Source of the DNA: Cryptomeria japonica
Lineage: Eukaryota > Streptophyta > Pinopsida > Cupressales > Cupressaceae
Reading direction: 5' to 3'
Length of the DNA stretch: 64,000 nucleotides
NCBI RefSeq assembly: GCF_030272615.1
Contig: NC_081412.1
Span: forward strand, 689,388,083 to 689,452,082
Below the pieces are notes generated by a model, which had not been told where the DNA came from, did no database searches, and saw only the letters and a program-made list of their open reading frames with translations. The position numbers and the translations under genes were made by a program. How positions within the stretch are numbered: the first letter of the stretch is position 1; every line of letters starts with the position of its first letter. This document shows, one piece after another, positions 10,169 to 22,382 of the stretch.

Positions 10169-12313
10169 TCATAGAAGTATGTGAAGAACAAAACCCCATG
10201 TGAGGAAAAAGTCCCCCCCATATGAGAGAAGAAGAAGAGAGACCAGGAAGCCCCCCCTCAATCTGGAATCTGCACCAATGATAGAAGCTCTAAGATGAAT
10301 GAAGAAACTGCTCCATGAACGTTGAAAAACATTCCTCCCCTTAGGAAGAAACAAAACCAAAGGTGTATCCATGAAGTCTCCCCAACCATGAAGGGAAGAT
10401 GAAGCAAAAATACTCATGATGAAAGGAATCTCTGAAAACTGCTCAAGTGTCCCCATGTCAATGCTGAAAGGTACCCCCTCCAAAGGTGGTAAACTATGCC
10501 ACACTGCTGAAAAAGGCACTCCAAGGTCTAGTGCAGATGAATGTAGAACAATATCCAAAGATTCATATGTCTCCTCAAAAGATAAAGAGATCTCCTCTAA
10601 GTGTTGTACAAAAGTATCCACAATCATGTCAACCTCTAAAGATTGATCATGTAGAGAATGCACAAGAGGGTCAGAGTGATCCCTCACAACAATAAAAGAA
10701 GGATCATCTTCATCAAAGAGAAGATGAATGTCATAAATGGTGTCTCCCAAATCTGCAATGTAGGAGTCCACAAACAAACTTGCAATGTCTGTCAAGTAGG
10801 CATCCCAATCAACTGAAGCTGGAAGACATGAAATATCCTGCTGTACTTAATCATAAGAAGGCAAAACTGTCACACTAGCTACATCATCAGGTGCAATAGG
10901 TGGCGTGATATCAATAGAAGGAGATGAAATGCAAGGCTCAAGAATGGGGTCACATGTGAGAACCCCCAAGTTCAAATTCCCAAAGTTCTCCTCAAAATCT
11001 GAATCATCAACATAAGAAGAACCAACCTCATCAATAGGACAAAAATCTGAAAAAGAGTACAACCGAGATGAATGATCAACCACCCCAGTCGCAATGATAG
11101 CTCCACTCTCCAAGTCTCTAATGATAACTCAATCAGGTGTGAACTCCATAGTTTTCTTAGTTGCCCCATGTGTGATTTGATAGATGGAAAGAAGGTTATT
11201 TGTCAAGTGGGGTACACACAACACATCATTGAAGGAGTTATCCCCAATGGAAATAGATCCTTTCCCAATCACATCCATGTATGTATGATTGCCCATCAAA
11301 ATCTGTGGCATGTGGCAAGGCTCAAATGTAGAAAACATAGACTGCAAAGATACCATATGATGAGAAGCCCCTAAATCTAGAAGCCATCTCCCTAAATCAT
11401 GACTTGTAGTAGCACAAAGAGCTTGTCCCTTTCCTTTATCTGTCCCAAAAGAGTGATCCTTTCCTTTATCCTTGGAAGAAGAAGCTGATGTAGACATTCT
11501 AGATGGTAGGTTGATTCTATTCTTCTCAAGAAGATTCTTCAACTCATCAATATCCTTCTTATAACAATGATGTTCATCGTGTCTTGACTTCTTGCAATAT
11601 CCACAAAAAAGATTGTCCTTATATGATTTCCTCTTAGGTGAGAATGGTGAATCACCTTGTTGTGGAGAGGAAGATTGTGCTCCATATTTTTGTGGTTTTG
11701 ACTTAGGTTGCTTTTGATTCTTGCCTTTTCCTTGATTACTTTGATTCCCTTTATTAGCCACCAAAGCTTGTGACTTTGAAGATTTGAGAATCCCCATCAT
11801 GGTCAACTTAGATTGCTCAAGTATCAACATCTCCATGAATGAATCAAATGAGGGAGAAGTGTATGAGTAACCTTGAGCTAACCTATGGGTGTGAAAGCTA
11901 GATACAAATGTTGCATACTTTGAAGGAAGCTTGTCTAACAAGTTATAAACCAATTGAGCATCATTTCTGTCAATTCCACAATCCTTTAGCTTTTCTCTTA
12001 GTTTAGTTGCTTTTGTGACATAATCTTGGATTGTATCAAAATCCTTGGGATCCAAAGTTGTGAGTTCACTATCAAGCTTGTAGCCCTTAATCTCATCAAC
12101 TTGACCATATAATTTCTGAAAAATATCCCAAGCCTCTTTAATTGTTGTACACTTATCAATGTGAAAAATGAGGTCATCTGATACATACTTTCTAATAGTT
12201 CCAAGTGCCATAGTATTCTTAGTAAGCCATTCAATTTGAGCATTAGGATCAGCCTTAGGATCAGGTGGTGCTGTAATAGTTTCATTTACATAATGAATGA
12301 GTCCGTTTTCCAT
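10169..12313 (-). pseudogene. Element B gag / protease-start / novel C-terminal ORF
   Basis: One reading frame of 715 codons broken by only two stops (TGA at 11126-11128 and TAA near 10844). Residues 1-190 are a Copia gag (UBN2-like). A lysine/glutamine-rich basic stretch follows, then an intact zinc knuckle CGYCKKSRHDEHHC (C-x2-C-x4-H-x4-C). Next is the start of an aspartic protease, WLLDLGASHHM, with leucine where the family has serine or threonine after the catalytic aspartate. The Copia linker follows (VIIRDLESGAIIATG). After about residue 415 nothing resembles integrase. Instead some 280 residues are acidic, rich in D, E, S and L, and end in a hydrophobic stretch near LLLLSYGGDFFLTWGF. 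I do not recognise this part. A shared frame across 2.1 kb suggests it was once translated whole. Confidence 0.8.
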
Positions 12314-13193
12314 TAGTTTACTCCATACCTTAATTTTTCATGATGCATAATTATGACGAGTTAAAAGTATAAATTTAGGAGAACCCATAGTACCAAAATG
12401 AAAAAACACAAGATAGAGAGAGGCACAATCACACAAGACACCCCCCCAAAATACTCAATCAAGAAATTCCCCCAAAATGGTGATTTTGGCACTTTATACT
12501 TAGTGCATATACAATGGGCCACTTGCAAAACAAGGCAAAGTGGACTTCTGATTTCAATTTACAACTTCTCAAAATGAGATCTAAGAGACTTCAACAAATA
12601 CTGGTAGTGATCTAAACTAAGATCCAAGAAAAATACAAGTACCAAATATGCCAAAAATGGCCAAATACTAAAAGTACAATTTCTACTTAAAATCACTGCA
12701 AACAGATGGCAGATTATGAAAGTATATGAAAAAATATGCACTTTAAAAAAAAACAACACATGAAATGGAGTCCATATGAGCCCAAACGAAGCCTCCAAAG
12801 TTGTAAAAATCAAGATTTCACGATTTCTGAAAAATCTGTATCCGAAAATCCAAAAATTCCTGCACCACTGTACAGATCATGAAATTCTACCCCAAAATGA
12901 AAAAACGAGTCCGAATGAGTGAGATATTGCTATTTGAAAAATGCCTGCAAAATTATAATTTTTGGAAAATTTCCGCCGCAGCATCAAACTTCAAATGCCT
13001 CTAGATTTTACCTCTGAAGTCCAATTTGGATGAAACAAAAGGCAAAACTGACTTTCTTGGACATCCTAAATCCAATGGTGACCTCATATTTTATCCATCA
13101 AGCTTCAATAAAAACTTGCAATAAAAATCTTCAAAATGCAAACCCCAAATAGCATCAAATTTTTCTCAATTGGCAAAACAATGACACTCTAAT
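12314..13193 (-). other. Leader of element B
   Basis: About 880 bp between the primer site and the gag start. It is AT-rich with no coding domain on either strand. Frames at 12559-12813 and 13155-13367 lack motifs and are probably chance. Confidence 0.6.
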
Positions 13194-13206
13194 GGCTTTG
13201 ATACCA
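13194..13206 (-). other. Primer-binding site of element B
   Basis: The minus strand reads TGGTATCAAAGCC, abutting the 5' LTR at 13207. It is a one-base variant of the common initiator-Met site. A second, perfect site lies just inside the LTR. Confidence 0.85.
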
Positions 13207-13699
13207 TGTGAGACATGGACCAGCTCTGATACCATGTGATATTTTGCCAAGATCAAGAGGCAATGGAAAGCACAAATAAGAGAGACAAAATATATGATAG
13301 AAATAAATTGTATTCTATCAAGATGAAAATACTGACCAACTGGATCATCAATCGATGTTACATACAATGAATATGAACCTGCTTATATAGACAAGGCTAT
13401 ATGGATATGTGAGCACACAAACATGACATGTGACTCAATAAGAAACAAGGGTAGGTAGGAAATAATTGTGGGTAGGTAGGAGAAACAATATAATAGTCCA
13501 CATGAGGTGGATCACCCACTAAATGTGGAGTGTAACAACAAGATCACACCATAAAAGGTGGAAATTCTCCTACACACACTATCCCAATGTGGCACAAACA
13601 CCCAAATGTCTCATACCCAAACTACTATGAAATGCATTTCCTAAGTAAACTTAAGTAAGGTGTAATAATATCCATGATGAATAATTATTTACACCAACA
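13207..13699 (-). repeat. Element B 5' LTR
   Basis: 493 bp, the same length as the other copy and about 97% identical by eye. The TATA-like word is at 13382-13390 (minus strand CTATATAAG). It ends in CAACA at 13699, followed by the target duplication ATGTC. Confidence 0.95.
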
Positions 13700-13704
13700 A
13701 TGTC

Positions 13705-16668
13705 TTTCTCATCAATCAAAGCATAACCATCTCGTTTCTCTATGTATACTTCTTCCAATATCCCATTCAAAAATGCAGACTTAACATCCATCTTATATAC
13801 CTTTAACTTCCTATGGGCTACAAATGCAAGTAAAGTTTTGACACCTTCTAGTCTTTCTAATAGTGCAAAATTTTCACCATAATCTTCTTCTTCTTCTTGT
13901 GCATAATCTTCATTCAACTTGTTCCTGTATACCCATTTAGTACCTATAACATTCTTATTTATTGATTGGGGTACTAGGGTCCAAGTGTTGTTTTTCTCAG
14001 TTTGATCCAATTCCTCCTCCATAGCTTTAACCCAATGATCATCACTAAATGCTTCCTTAGTAGTTCTTAGTTTAATGGTGGAGATCATGCAAGAATTCTC
14101 TTTGTTTCTTCTTCTGGTTAGTACTCCAGGATCCTTATCTCCAATAATCTGTGCAGGATTGTGATTCAGTCTCACATATCTAGGAATAACATGATCATTA
14201 TCTTCAAGTTCAGCTTCTTCATTATCATCATCTTCTTCTGAATTTATCTGTTCTGGTTGAACAAGTCCATCAGAATTTTCTTTGCCGATTTTAGATTTCA
14301 CAGTTTCTAGTTCCAAAAACAAGATTCAAGGATCTTCATCCTTTTTCTCTGAACTAGTTCCTTCTAAGACTTTAGGAAATTCATCCACTCAAACATCAGC
14401 ACTCTCAATAATTCTTTGTGTTCGATTGTTAAAACATTTGTAGGCTTTACTCTTGGTGGAATAGCCAATAAATATACCTTTATCACGCTTAACCTCAAAT
14501 TTGCTAATGTAATCACCTCTCTTAATAAAACATTTGCTTCCAAATATCTTAAAATAGCTAACATCAGGTGATCTTCCATACCAATATTCATAAGGAGTCT
14601 TTTCCATACCTCTTTACCAGAACACGGTTCATTGTGTAGACAGCTATGCTGACAACTTCTCTCCAAAAGGTTTTCACTACACCTCCTTGTATCGACATTG
14701 TCCTAGCAGCTTCAACAACTGACCAGTTGTTTCTTTCTACGATACCATTCTGTTGTGGTGTCCTTGGTGTAGAAAGTTGTCGTTTGATACCATTCTCTTC
14801 ACAATACCTAGTGAATTTATCAGAAGTGAATTCACCGCCTTGATCTGTCCTTAGACATTTTATCTTCTTACAGCTCTCTTTCTCAGCTAAGGCCCCAAAT
14901 GCCTTGAACTTACCAAAAGCTTCACTCTTATCTTTCAAGAATGTGACCCACATCATCCTTGAGAAATCATTAGTGAGGATCATAAAATATATGTCACCTT
15001 GAATGCTTTTTGTTCTTATTGGTCCACAAAGATCTGTATGAACCAAATCTAACAAGTGCTCCACTGAAAAGGATTTGCTTTTGAAAGTTGAAGAAGTCAT
15101 CTTTCCTAACTGACATTCTTTGCAAAGAGCATTAACTGGTTTGTCTAACTGAGGCAAACCTCTCACTGCCTTGGACTTACTCACTTTAACAATGTTATCA
15201 AAGTTTATATGACAAAATCTCTTATGCCAAAGCCAACTATCATCTATTTTTGCAATAAAAGAGTTGCTAACTTTAGAATTAAGGTGAAACAGGTTACCTT
15301 TAGTTTGCTTCCCAGTTGCAATCAATTCACCTTTGTTGTCAAAGATTTTGCACATACCATTTTTAAACTCCAGGGGGTATCCTTTGTCATTGAGTTGTGC
15401 CACACTCAAAAGATTGTGCTTTAGACCTTCAACCCAGTAGACATCATATGCACTGCTCTTCCCATTAAGAGAAATAACTCCTTTACCTTTAACCATGTAG
15501 GGTGAGTCATTGCCAAATCTAACAACACCGCCATCAAATTCCTTCATGGAAAGAATTTTGCTCAGATCATTGGACATATGATGTGAACAACCACTATCAA
15601 TGATCCAATCATCAGAGTTATCCATCCTCGATACTAATGCCTTTTGGTCTGATATCTCTTCCTTAATAGCTACAAACACAATATCTTCACTAGCATCACC
15701 ATCAAATTCTTCATCAGTGATACCACTATCAATAGCAATAAGACAATCTCTCTTGACTTTACCCTTATACTTCTTGAATTTATCTCTTTTGTGTTCATTT
15801 TCACCATTAGGATAGTTGGTAGCAATGTGACCAATCTTGTTGCATGCAAAACATTTTAAAGATAATTTACGTCTATATTTACTAGTGCCTCTAGGCAACC
15901 ATTTTACCAACAATGCTTCAAGCTCCACTAAATTGTCTTTATCATCAACATCTTTGCTGGATCTGGATTCATAACCATGGCTAGTATCTCTACTTTTTCT
16001 CATAGATGGTTTAGAAATGGAAGCTCTAAATGCAGACTTAGATTTCTATACACTACCATCATAACTGTTTAATTCAAAAGCAGTAAGCTTGCCAATGATG
16101 GAGTCAAGAGTTACCTTAGTTTTGTCAATGGACTTCAGCTCCTGAATAGCTACAACTCGAATAGAATAGATCGGTAGCAAGGTTCTCAGTACCTTACTGA
16201 GTACTATGGCATCTTCCACTTTCCCTCCTGCACTCTTAATTTCACCGACTATCTCTTTTATCCTTTGACCATACTACTGGATATTCTCACCTTCAGCCAT
16301 CCTCATGTAATCAAACTTTCCTCTTAGACTCTCCTCTTTAGCAATTTTAACATGTTCATCACCGCTATAAATCTCTTCAATTTTTTTCCATACCTCATAT
16401 GTAGTTTCAAGACCATGAACATCTACATATTTAGGATCAGACAGGGAACTAATAATAGCCTCCAATGCTTAATGATTTTCTTGTTGTTCTTTCTTCTGAT
16501 CATTAGTCAGAGTCCTAGTAGGTGCAATATACTTAGTATCTACATGACCCACTATTGACTTCCCAAACTCTTGATGTAAATCTTCATTCTTTCGCTCCAT
16601 ATCCTATAGTTTTCTTTATTGAACTTTGGACCATCCTTCTTCATCATGATCTAGCAGATCTTTTCCAT
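13705..16668 (-). pseudogene. Element A gag, protease, integrase and RT (N-terminal half)
   Basis: In minus-strand order: gag from about 16668 (KFNKENYRIWSERMK), broken by stops near 16646, 16466 and 16273; a zinc knuckle CFACNKIGHIATNY whose last cysteine is tyrosine; protease WIIDSGCSHHMS near 15600; GAG-pre-integrase SWLWHKRFCHINF near 15230; and integrase with three acidic residues kept (HTDLCGP near 15030, RTDQGGEF near 14850, GIVERNN near 14725). Reverse transcriptase follows (KWVYRNKLNED near 13935; KVYKMDVKSAFLNG near 13785). A frameshift lies near 14605. Compared with H, a short in-frame segment is missing after KLNED. The enzyme continues at 9447 across element B. Confidence 0.92.
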
Positions 16669-16703
16669 AATCTATTAGGCTTAGACCTTAGAGGACCTGA
16701 GAT

Positions 16704-16715
16704 GCTCTGATACCA
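16704..16715 (-). other. Primer-binding site of element A
   Basis: The minus strand reads TGGTATCAGAGC, a perfect initiator-Met site two bases from the LTR. Confidence 0.93.
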
Positions 16716-16717
16716 AT

Positions 16718-18157
16718 TGATGGTATGATGAAAGAACAAGTATCTGGTAGATTACTAAGAGGGGAGGGTGAATCAGTAAATAGAAAAACTGATACAAACT
16801 TTCCCAATCTCAATCTCAATCACACAAAGTAAACTTATCAATGAAATACCACTGTCAAGATCAATACTCATAAGAAAACTCAGTCGACTATTATAGCAAC
16901 TTAATAGTAAACAACATTAAACTTATAAACATCAAAATGCTTTATCATATGTCAACATACTCCATTTCTCAATACTTCCAGTTATCATGCCTTATCACAA
17001 ATAGTTAAGTAGTTAATCAAATCAATAATAAGATAATAACCACAAAACACATTCACCACATGACACAAGTATTTTTCATGTGAAACCCCATATAGGTAAA
17101 AACCACGGTGAGATGGGACTCACAAGATAATATCTGAACTCTTCTGAAGTTCAACCTGTTAGGAGCCAATCCTGTTAAAGCTTTTACAAAAGTCCTGTTA
17201 AGAACTGATCCTGTTAGGAATCACCCGGTTAAGGGATTGACTACAAATGCCTTGTTAGAAGAAAATACCCTGCAAGGTGTAACCTTAGTAGAGGATTTGA
17301 AAATCCAATCTAATGGAGTAACTTGTTAGAGGATTTAATAAGTAACCAAGCTTGTTAGAGCTTACTGGGTTAGGGGATTTCAATTCTGTTGTAATTGTTA
17401 GAAAATAATATGAGTTTGCTTGATCTGTCTGAATAGCACTACACTTGCTTGATCAGATCCTTTTAAGTTCCTATCTGCCTTTACTCAAACTGCAAACTCA
17501 TTATCCAATTTGGCAACCACTCACTCAATTGATTTCTGCCAACTCTTGCCAACATTAAACAAAACAACTTCATTGACCTTAAATACAAATCAATTAGGTC
17601 GGTAACACAACAAAAACCTAATCCTCTCATCAAGATTACAAAGAAGTTGACCGTTGGATTTCATAGCAATCTCTACACATCAATCAATAAAACCTCAACC
17701 ACTCCTTGATTATCACTTCATCGATCCCAGTAACTCATCACATGCTTTGCATTAGATGCAATACGCTTTGCTCATTCCCTAGACAAACAAACAAACGCGA
17801 CAAAATGTTTGAACTTGTCTTCACACACTGACCATACATGTCACCATCATTACCACTCAACATCGGATCATAAACCAACATAATCAATTCAACAACCTTA
17901 ATCAGTTAGGGTTTAACAAAAATAACTGGTAGGGTTTACCGGTTACATTACATAGATAGGGTTTAACCTTTTACACCGGTTACCGGTTCAACTCACAAAC
18001 TTACATACCGATTTACAATATCCTTCACAAAGCTCTTCCTACCGGTTACAAGACAATATCAACAATAACAACAATATCAGTAATATCATTACCGATTCAG
18101 TTGACATCAATGACAACATAACATATCATTAATGCAATCTTCATGCAAATGCCAACA
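16718..18157 (-). repeat. Element A 5' LTR
   Basis: A 1440-bp uninterrupted LTR that gives the original form of the copy split by element C. It has the shared Copia LTR block (17055-17119), GTTAGGGATTT-like sub-repeats (about 17150-17370) and ACCGGTT words near 17940-18050. It ends GCCAACA, so the minus-strand start is TGTTGGC. Confidence 0.93.
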
Positions 18158-19198
18158 TATTTGCTCCTTTAAAGGTGGATTGTGGATTGCTCTCCGCTAC
18201 ACAACAAGATTGGATTTGGATTAGACTTGAATGATAATGATGGATGAGAAGGATTTGGCTTAGATGAGGGAATATTTGGGCATTATGATGGCATGATGGA
18301 TGATTTTGGATCTCAAATGGATAACATAAAATTAGATGAAAAGTGGATATAGAAATGAGGGAAGAGACTCCAATTTATAGATTTGAGGAAGCCAAAATGG
18401 AGGGCCAAGATTAATTTGAGATGAAGGGATAGATTGAAAGAAAAAGTGGGAGAGGATTGAGAGGACAAGGTGTGGGATTAAAGAGATATGACATAAAGGC
18501 ATTTCTTGTCTCCAAATTCCTCAAGGTACATGAGGAAGAGCTCCCAAGTACATTGAGAAGAGAAGAAAGAATTAAAAATTCCTTGGAGAAAGGGGAGAGG
18601 AATTAAAAATTCCAAAATAAGAGGATGTGTGGGAAGACTAAATGAGAAAATGAATTAAAAATTCCTTGGGAAGAGGATGCATGGGGAGATTCAAATAATT
18701 TGAATTTCCTTGAAGGGATCAAAGTTGACCCATCCCTAATCAAGGTGATTAGGGATGTGTAAATGATTAATGGGATTGATTAGATGGCTTAATGAGTGAA
18801 TTAGAGTGCAAGTGGGAAAGTTAGGAGGATGTGATATGAGGAGAGAGAATGAGTGGAGGAATTTAAAACTGAGGAATAATAATAATCATGCTTCTAAAAA
18901 AATTAATTAATTTAAGTGAGAATTAGAAGAAATGATTTCAAGGAATCACATGACTTGAGTTAATTATAGAATTAATTAACTAAAAGAAATTTAGAGGAAT
19001 TAATGATTGAGATGACTTTAGAAGAATGGGAAGTAATTAATTTATTGGCAAATTAATTATCGGACTATAGTGATAAAATTAATTAAATTTGATTTAATTA
19101 ATTTTAAGAAGAAAGGGACCAACACAATTAAATTAATTAATTATGTGGACAGACTTAAATTAATTAAATATTAATTTAATTAATTTTAGGTGTCTACA
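18158..19198 (-). repeat. Gypsy LTR, piece 1 (shared by F and I)
   Basis: On the minus strand it opens TGTAGACACCTAAAATT, close to the LTR start of element E (TGTATACACCTAAAA at 24049). It then runs through TTAATTAA-rich U3 and a pyrimidine-rich part to a TATA box at 18373-18379 (minus strand CTATAAATTGG), and on to the insertion point of A. The pol of F ends about 690 bp upstream of it, and a primer-binding-like site follows the other piece at 1300. It is therefore placed both as a 3' LTR of F and as a 5' LTR of the next element. Confidence 0.6.
18373..18379 (-). promoter_or_regulatory. TATA box of the F/I Gypsy LTR
   Basis: The minus strand reads TATAAAT within CTATAAATTGGAG, about 215 bp before the interrupted U5 end. 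K has the matching TATATAAATTGGAG at 54651. Confidence 0.5.
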
Positions 19199-19883
19199 AA
19201 CTATTCCAACACTATTGTGGAAAAGATGTTTCTCTAATCAAATTTGATTACTTTAGGGAATAGCTCAATGATGTTTGAAAACCTTTAGCACTAGACACAA
19301 TTTTACCAATTTTGGAGGCTACAAGCTACGATGGAGACAACATCATCCAATTCCCATCAACTCTAATACAAAATGCACACTCTATAGTTTCATTTTCTCA
19401 AATGGATTCATCACATATGCCACTAGGAATTAAAAAATAAAAAAGATCCATCAAATATTCTACTTATTGATTTCAAATATAACCTTCTTTGGTGATGGAC
19501 TCCTATTGGGAGCCATAATTGAGTATATATTCACCTTATTTTATGTTTAAGAATAGATGTTCCATTTTTTTTATAGAAAGATCAATTATCTATATTAATT
19601 TAAGACTTAAAAAGTGTGCATGATTAGTGTGCTACTTCTAAGTTCAAATAAATATAGAATCAAATTTATTTATTTAGCATTTGTGGTTATCTATAATTTT
19701 AAAAGAAATAGTTTTGTTTCTAGTTTGTTAATACTACTAAGTTGAATGTAATGATTTGATAAGTGTTCCAATCTTTAGAGAGAGCCGCTCAATTAGAGAG
19801 GAAGAACCTATAGTATTATACATTAGTATTAACTTATTATTACATGATTGTGTTTAAATAAATTGTTTTTCATAAAGTATTTT
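19199..19883 (-). other. 3' untranslated part of Gypsy F
   Basis: An AT-rich stretch between the end of F pol and the LTR start at 19198. I see no gene in it. Confidence 0.5.
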
Positions 19884-20304
19884 TTATATAATGTGTTTGA
19901 GGTAAGTTATATTCAAGGTTTCATCAAGATCCTAACCATCTATAGTATCCAACTAATAAGCAATTGATCTATACTTCAAAATGATGACATAAAGACCTAG
20001 CTAATTAGGCTCAAATTTTCCTTTCTTTTTATGATCTTGATGATTTTTTCTTGTAATATCTTTAAGCACAAGATGACTAATCTGAAATTCTTGAGCTTTG
20101 ATCATTTATTATAGCTTATGTGTTGATGATTTTGATAAGTTTTTAAGAGATTTAATCCATTGAGGCATAATTTATATAGTAGCTCTAACTCATATAATCA
20201 TGCAAGGCCATACCCCTCATCATCAATGAGGCCATTTAAAGAGATGCATAATGATAGTAATTTAATCTCAATCCAAAGGATTTCCTTAGAGATAAAGGTG
20301 GGTC
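19884..20304 (-). pseudogene. Gypsy F integrase C-terminus
   Basis: Read on the minus strand across several frame changes, this matches the end of a Tat-type Gypsy pol. Segments include IEIKLLSLCISLNGLIDDE, LYELELL, LNLLKTYQNHQHISYNK, KKGKFEPN followed by LGLYVI (the GPY/F motif region), and LNITYLKHII before the stop at 19884. The integrase binds LTR ends and inserts them; this piece is the C-terminal DNA- and chromatin-contacting part. The upstream part of the same element is at 45543-47720. Confidence 0.75.
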
Positions 20305-20500
20305 AATATGAGGTACAACTAAAAGGTGCATAGATACTAATGCAATAAGCTCATAGGGCAAGATGAAGATGGAGATATCAATCATGACTACTAGTATTGA
20401 TTATCATATTAAGGATTTTGATTAAGTTTGTATTAGTTTCTTTTTCTTGAGCATTACTTTGGACATAGTATGGAGTGGACCAACATTATTAGATATGAAA
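20305..20500 (-). repeat. 196-bp direct repeat, left copy (F integrase core)
   Basis: It is 186/196 identical, with no gap, to 45543-45738. On the minus strand both read as the end of the integrase catalytic core (STPYY at the start, NLIKILNMIIN, AYCISIYAP). The left copy continues without a break into the integrase C-terminus at 20304; the right copy continues upstream into the catalytic core. It is therefore duplicated target sequence, not part of the inserted block. Confidence 0.9.
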
Positions 20501-22382
20501 CTAACCAACTAAACAAGAAAATAGAGATATTGTTTTTTTTTTTTAAAGAACTAATACAACACATGTAACTCAAGATAAACATTTACATTTAGTTTAGTAT
20601 AAACATATGAACATAAATACACAAGCGGAAATAACTTACATCAGATTTACATTTCCTAGGGTATCCCAACATTATTACTTAACATAAAATTAAGAACATA
20701 AACTACATTATAGATCTCTACCACATCTTTTCCTACATTAATCCTAATATTCATTTCAACTAAGATCGTAGGAAAGCAACCATTTAACTAAATCATTATG
20801 TACACATAAATTATAACCCATTAACAATATCCATTGTCCACATTATCATTAGCTCATGAATTTAAGACATTGTAATGCTACTAGTATGAGAGGTTCATTT
20901 TAATGCACCAAATCCAATGTTACTACTCAATTATTCTATCCATATAGCATACATGACATCTCTAATCATTATCATTTTCCATTTCCTAATAAAAGAAACT
21001 ACAAAATTTTATTACATGAATCACATCTCAATGACATATGATACAAATGCTTCTAATCCAATAACATTATCTTATTCCAACAAGAAACCATAATCATTAT
21101 CTACAAGAATAACAACTATCCAATTTACATATCATGTCTTACAAGAGTACCTCCTCCTATATACAACATCTACTAGAATGTTGAGTCATAGCCTCAATCT
21201 CACGCCATAAATATCTAATATACATATGATACAACGATGTCTTCCAAATACAAAAATACATGATAATTTGCTCCAAAAAACCAACATAAGCTAAGAGATA
21301 AAAAAAAATCCTAATCCATGCACATGAACATACAACAAAGAGAAAATCCCAATGGAAGAAGGCATCAAACCACCTGACCGTGTGGAACCAATTGGGTCCA
21401 CCCCCTGTGCTCTATAGAATGACATGAGGTCCTACACACACTCTAAGCCTAGGCTAACACCTAAAACCCAAAGGACATAAACAATGACAATAACCATAGC
21501 TGAGCACAACCACAAAAGTCATAAGTCAAACTACATTATAAGGCTCAACCACAAAGAACAAAACAATAGAATGTCAAAGGCTACCAAAAAAACAAAGGCT
21601 AAGGTACTAGGACATATATAGGGGAGAGTGTCATCACATTCTATCACAACATAAATGGGAGATCCTCGGGCATCATGCCCCAACACCCATGATACCCATG
21701 TGGAACCGTCTCAACCTTTGAGAGAATCAAGAGAATTTGGTTTGCCTCTCCAAGACCTTCCCAATCTCATCTTGAGCTTGTACTAGCACTCTAGGCCATG
21801 AGTGGGGCACCAAAAATCATTTCATTATCTTGTTAATGAGAAATGTACTACCCAACCCATCTAGATCAATTATTAAGATTATCACTTGTTTACAAAACAA
21901 ATTCCAATGAGATTTCCTAGCGGTCTAGACCCCGACACCCAACACAAGGGAGATCCTGGTGATCTCTCGCATGACCTCAACACCCACTTGGAAGCCCACT
22001 CCCCCTATCATGCTCCTAGTCCTTTTGTATGACATAACATGCATACAAGAATCTCAAGAACCATAAAATATATCTATCCATAAATTTTAAAATCCAATTG
22101 ATACTTAATCCAATTGCAAATCATAATGCCAATTGTCACAGCCTCATACATAGGCACACATGGAACCACATTATATATATCTAATAATATCAAAATCCAC
22201 ATATATCCAATATGAATCAACAAATCCATAGCAAGGCATATCCATCTTGCTCAAGCCATAAAACAATAAATATCCAACTCTGAATAGAAAAACCAATTGA
22301 CAGAACAATTGACAGAAAACAATTGATAGAAAACCAATTGACAGAACACTGAACAACAAAATGGTACTTATACAAATTATAC
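20501..22382. other. AT-rich segment, no gene seen
   Basis: A poly-T run lies near 20535. Less AT-rich sequence at about 21350-22030 (CCCCAACACCCATG, GGAGATCC words) has no coding domain that I recognise. It could be untranslated sequence of a minus-strand Gypsy, because the 21-bp array next to it resembles the leader arrays of E. Confidence 0.4.

Larger units (their letters stand above)
9453..13699 (-). mobile_element. Element B, gag-only LTR retrotransposon
   Basis: A 4.25-kb minus-strand element with 493-bp LTRs, exact target duplication, primer site, polypurine tract and one long coding frame. It has no integrase, reverse transcriptase or RNase H, so it must have depended on enzymes from another Copia element. 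I count about 15 differences between the two LTRs (about 3%), which makes it one of the younger insertions here. It resembles the published gag-only plant retrotransposons called TR-GAG, but carries extra coding sequence beyond gag. Confidence 0.92.
1450..18157 (-). mobile_element. Copia element A (interrupted)
   Basis: This is a minus-strand Ty1/Copia element with two LTRs of about 1440 bp (16718-18157 and 1450-2151 plus 7256-8000), an initiator-Met primer site, a polypurine tract and gag-pol remnants in Copia order (protease, integrase, reverse transcriptase, RNase H). The flanking 5-bp duplication matches at four of five bases. Two later insertions, C in the 3' LTR and B in the reverse transcriptase, account for about 9.3 kb of its span. 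Element H at 59621 is the same family. Confidence 0.93.
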
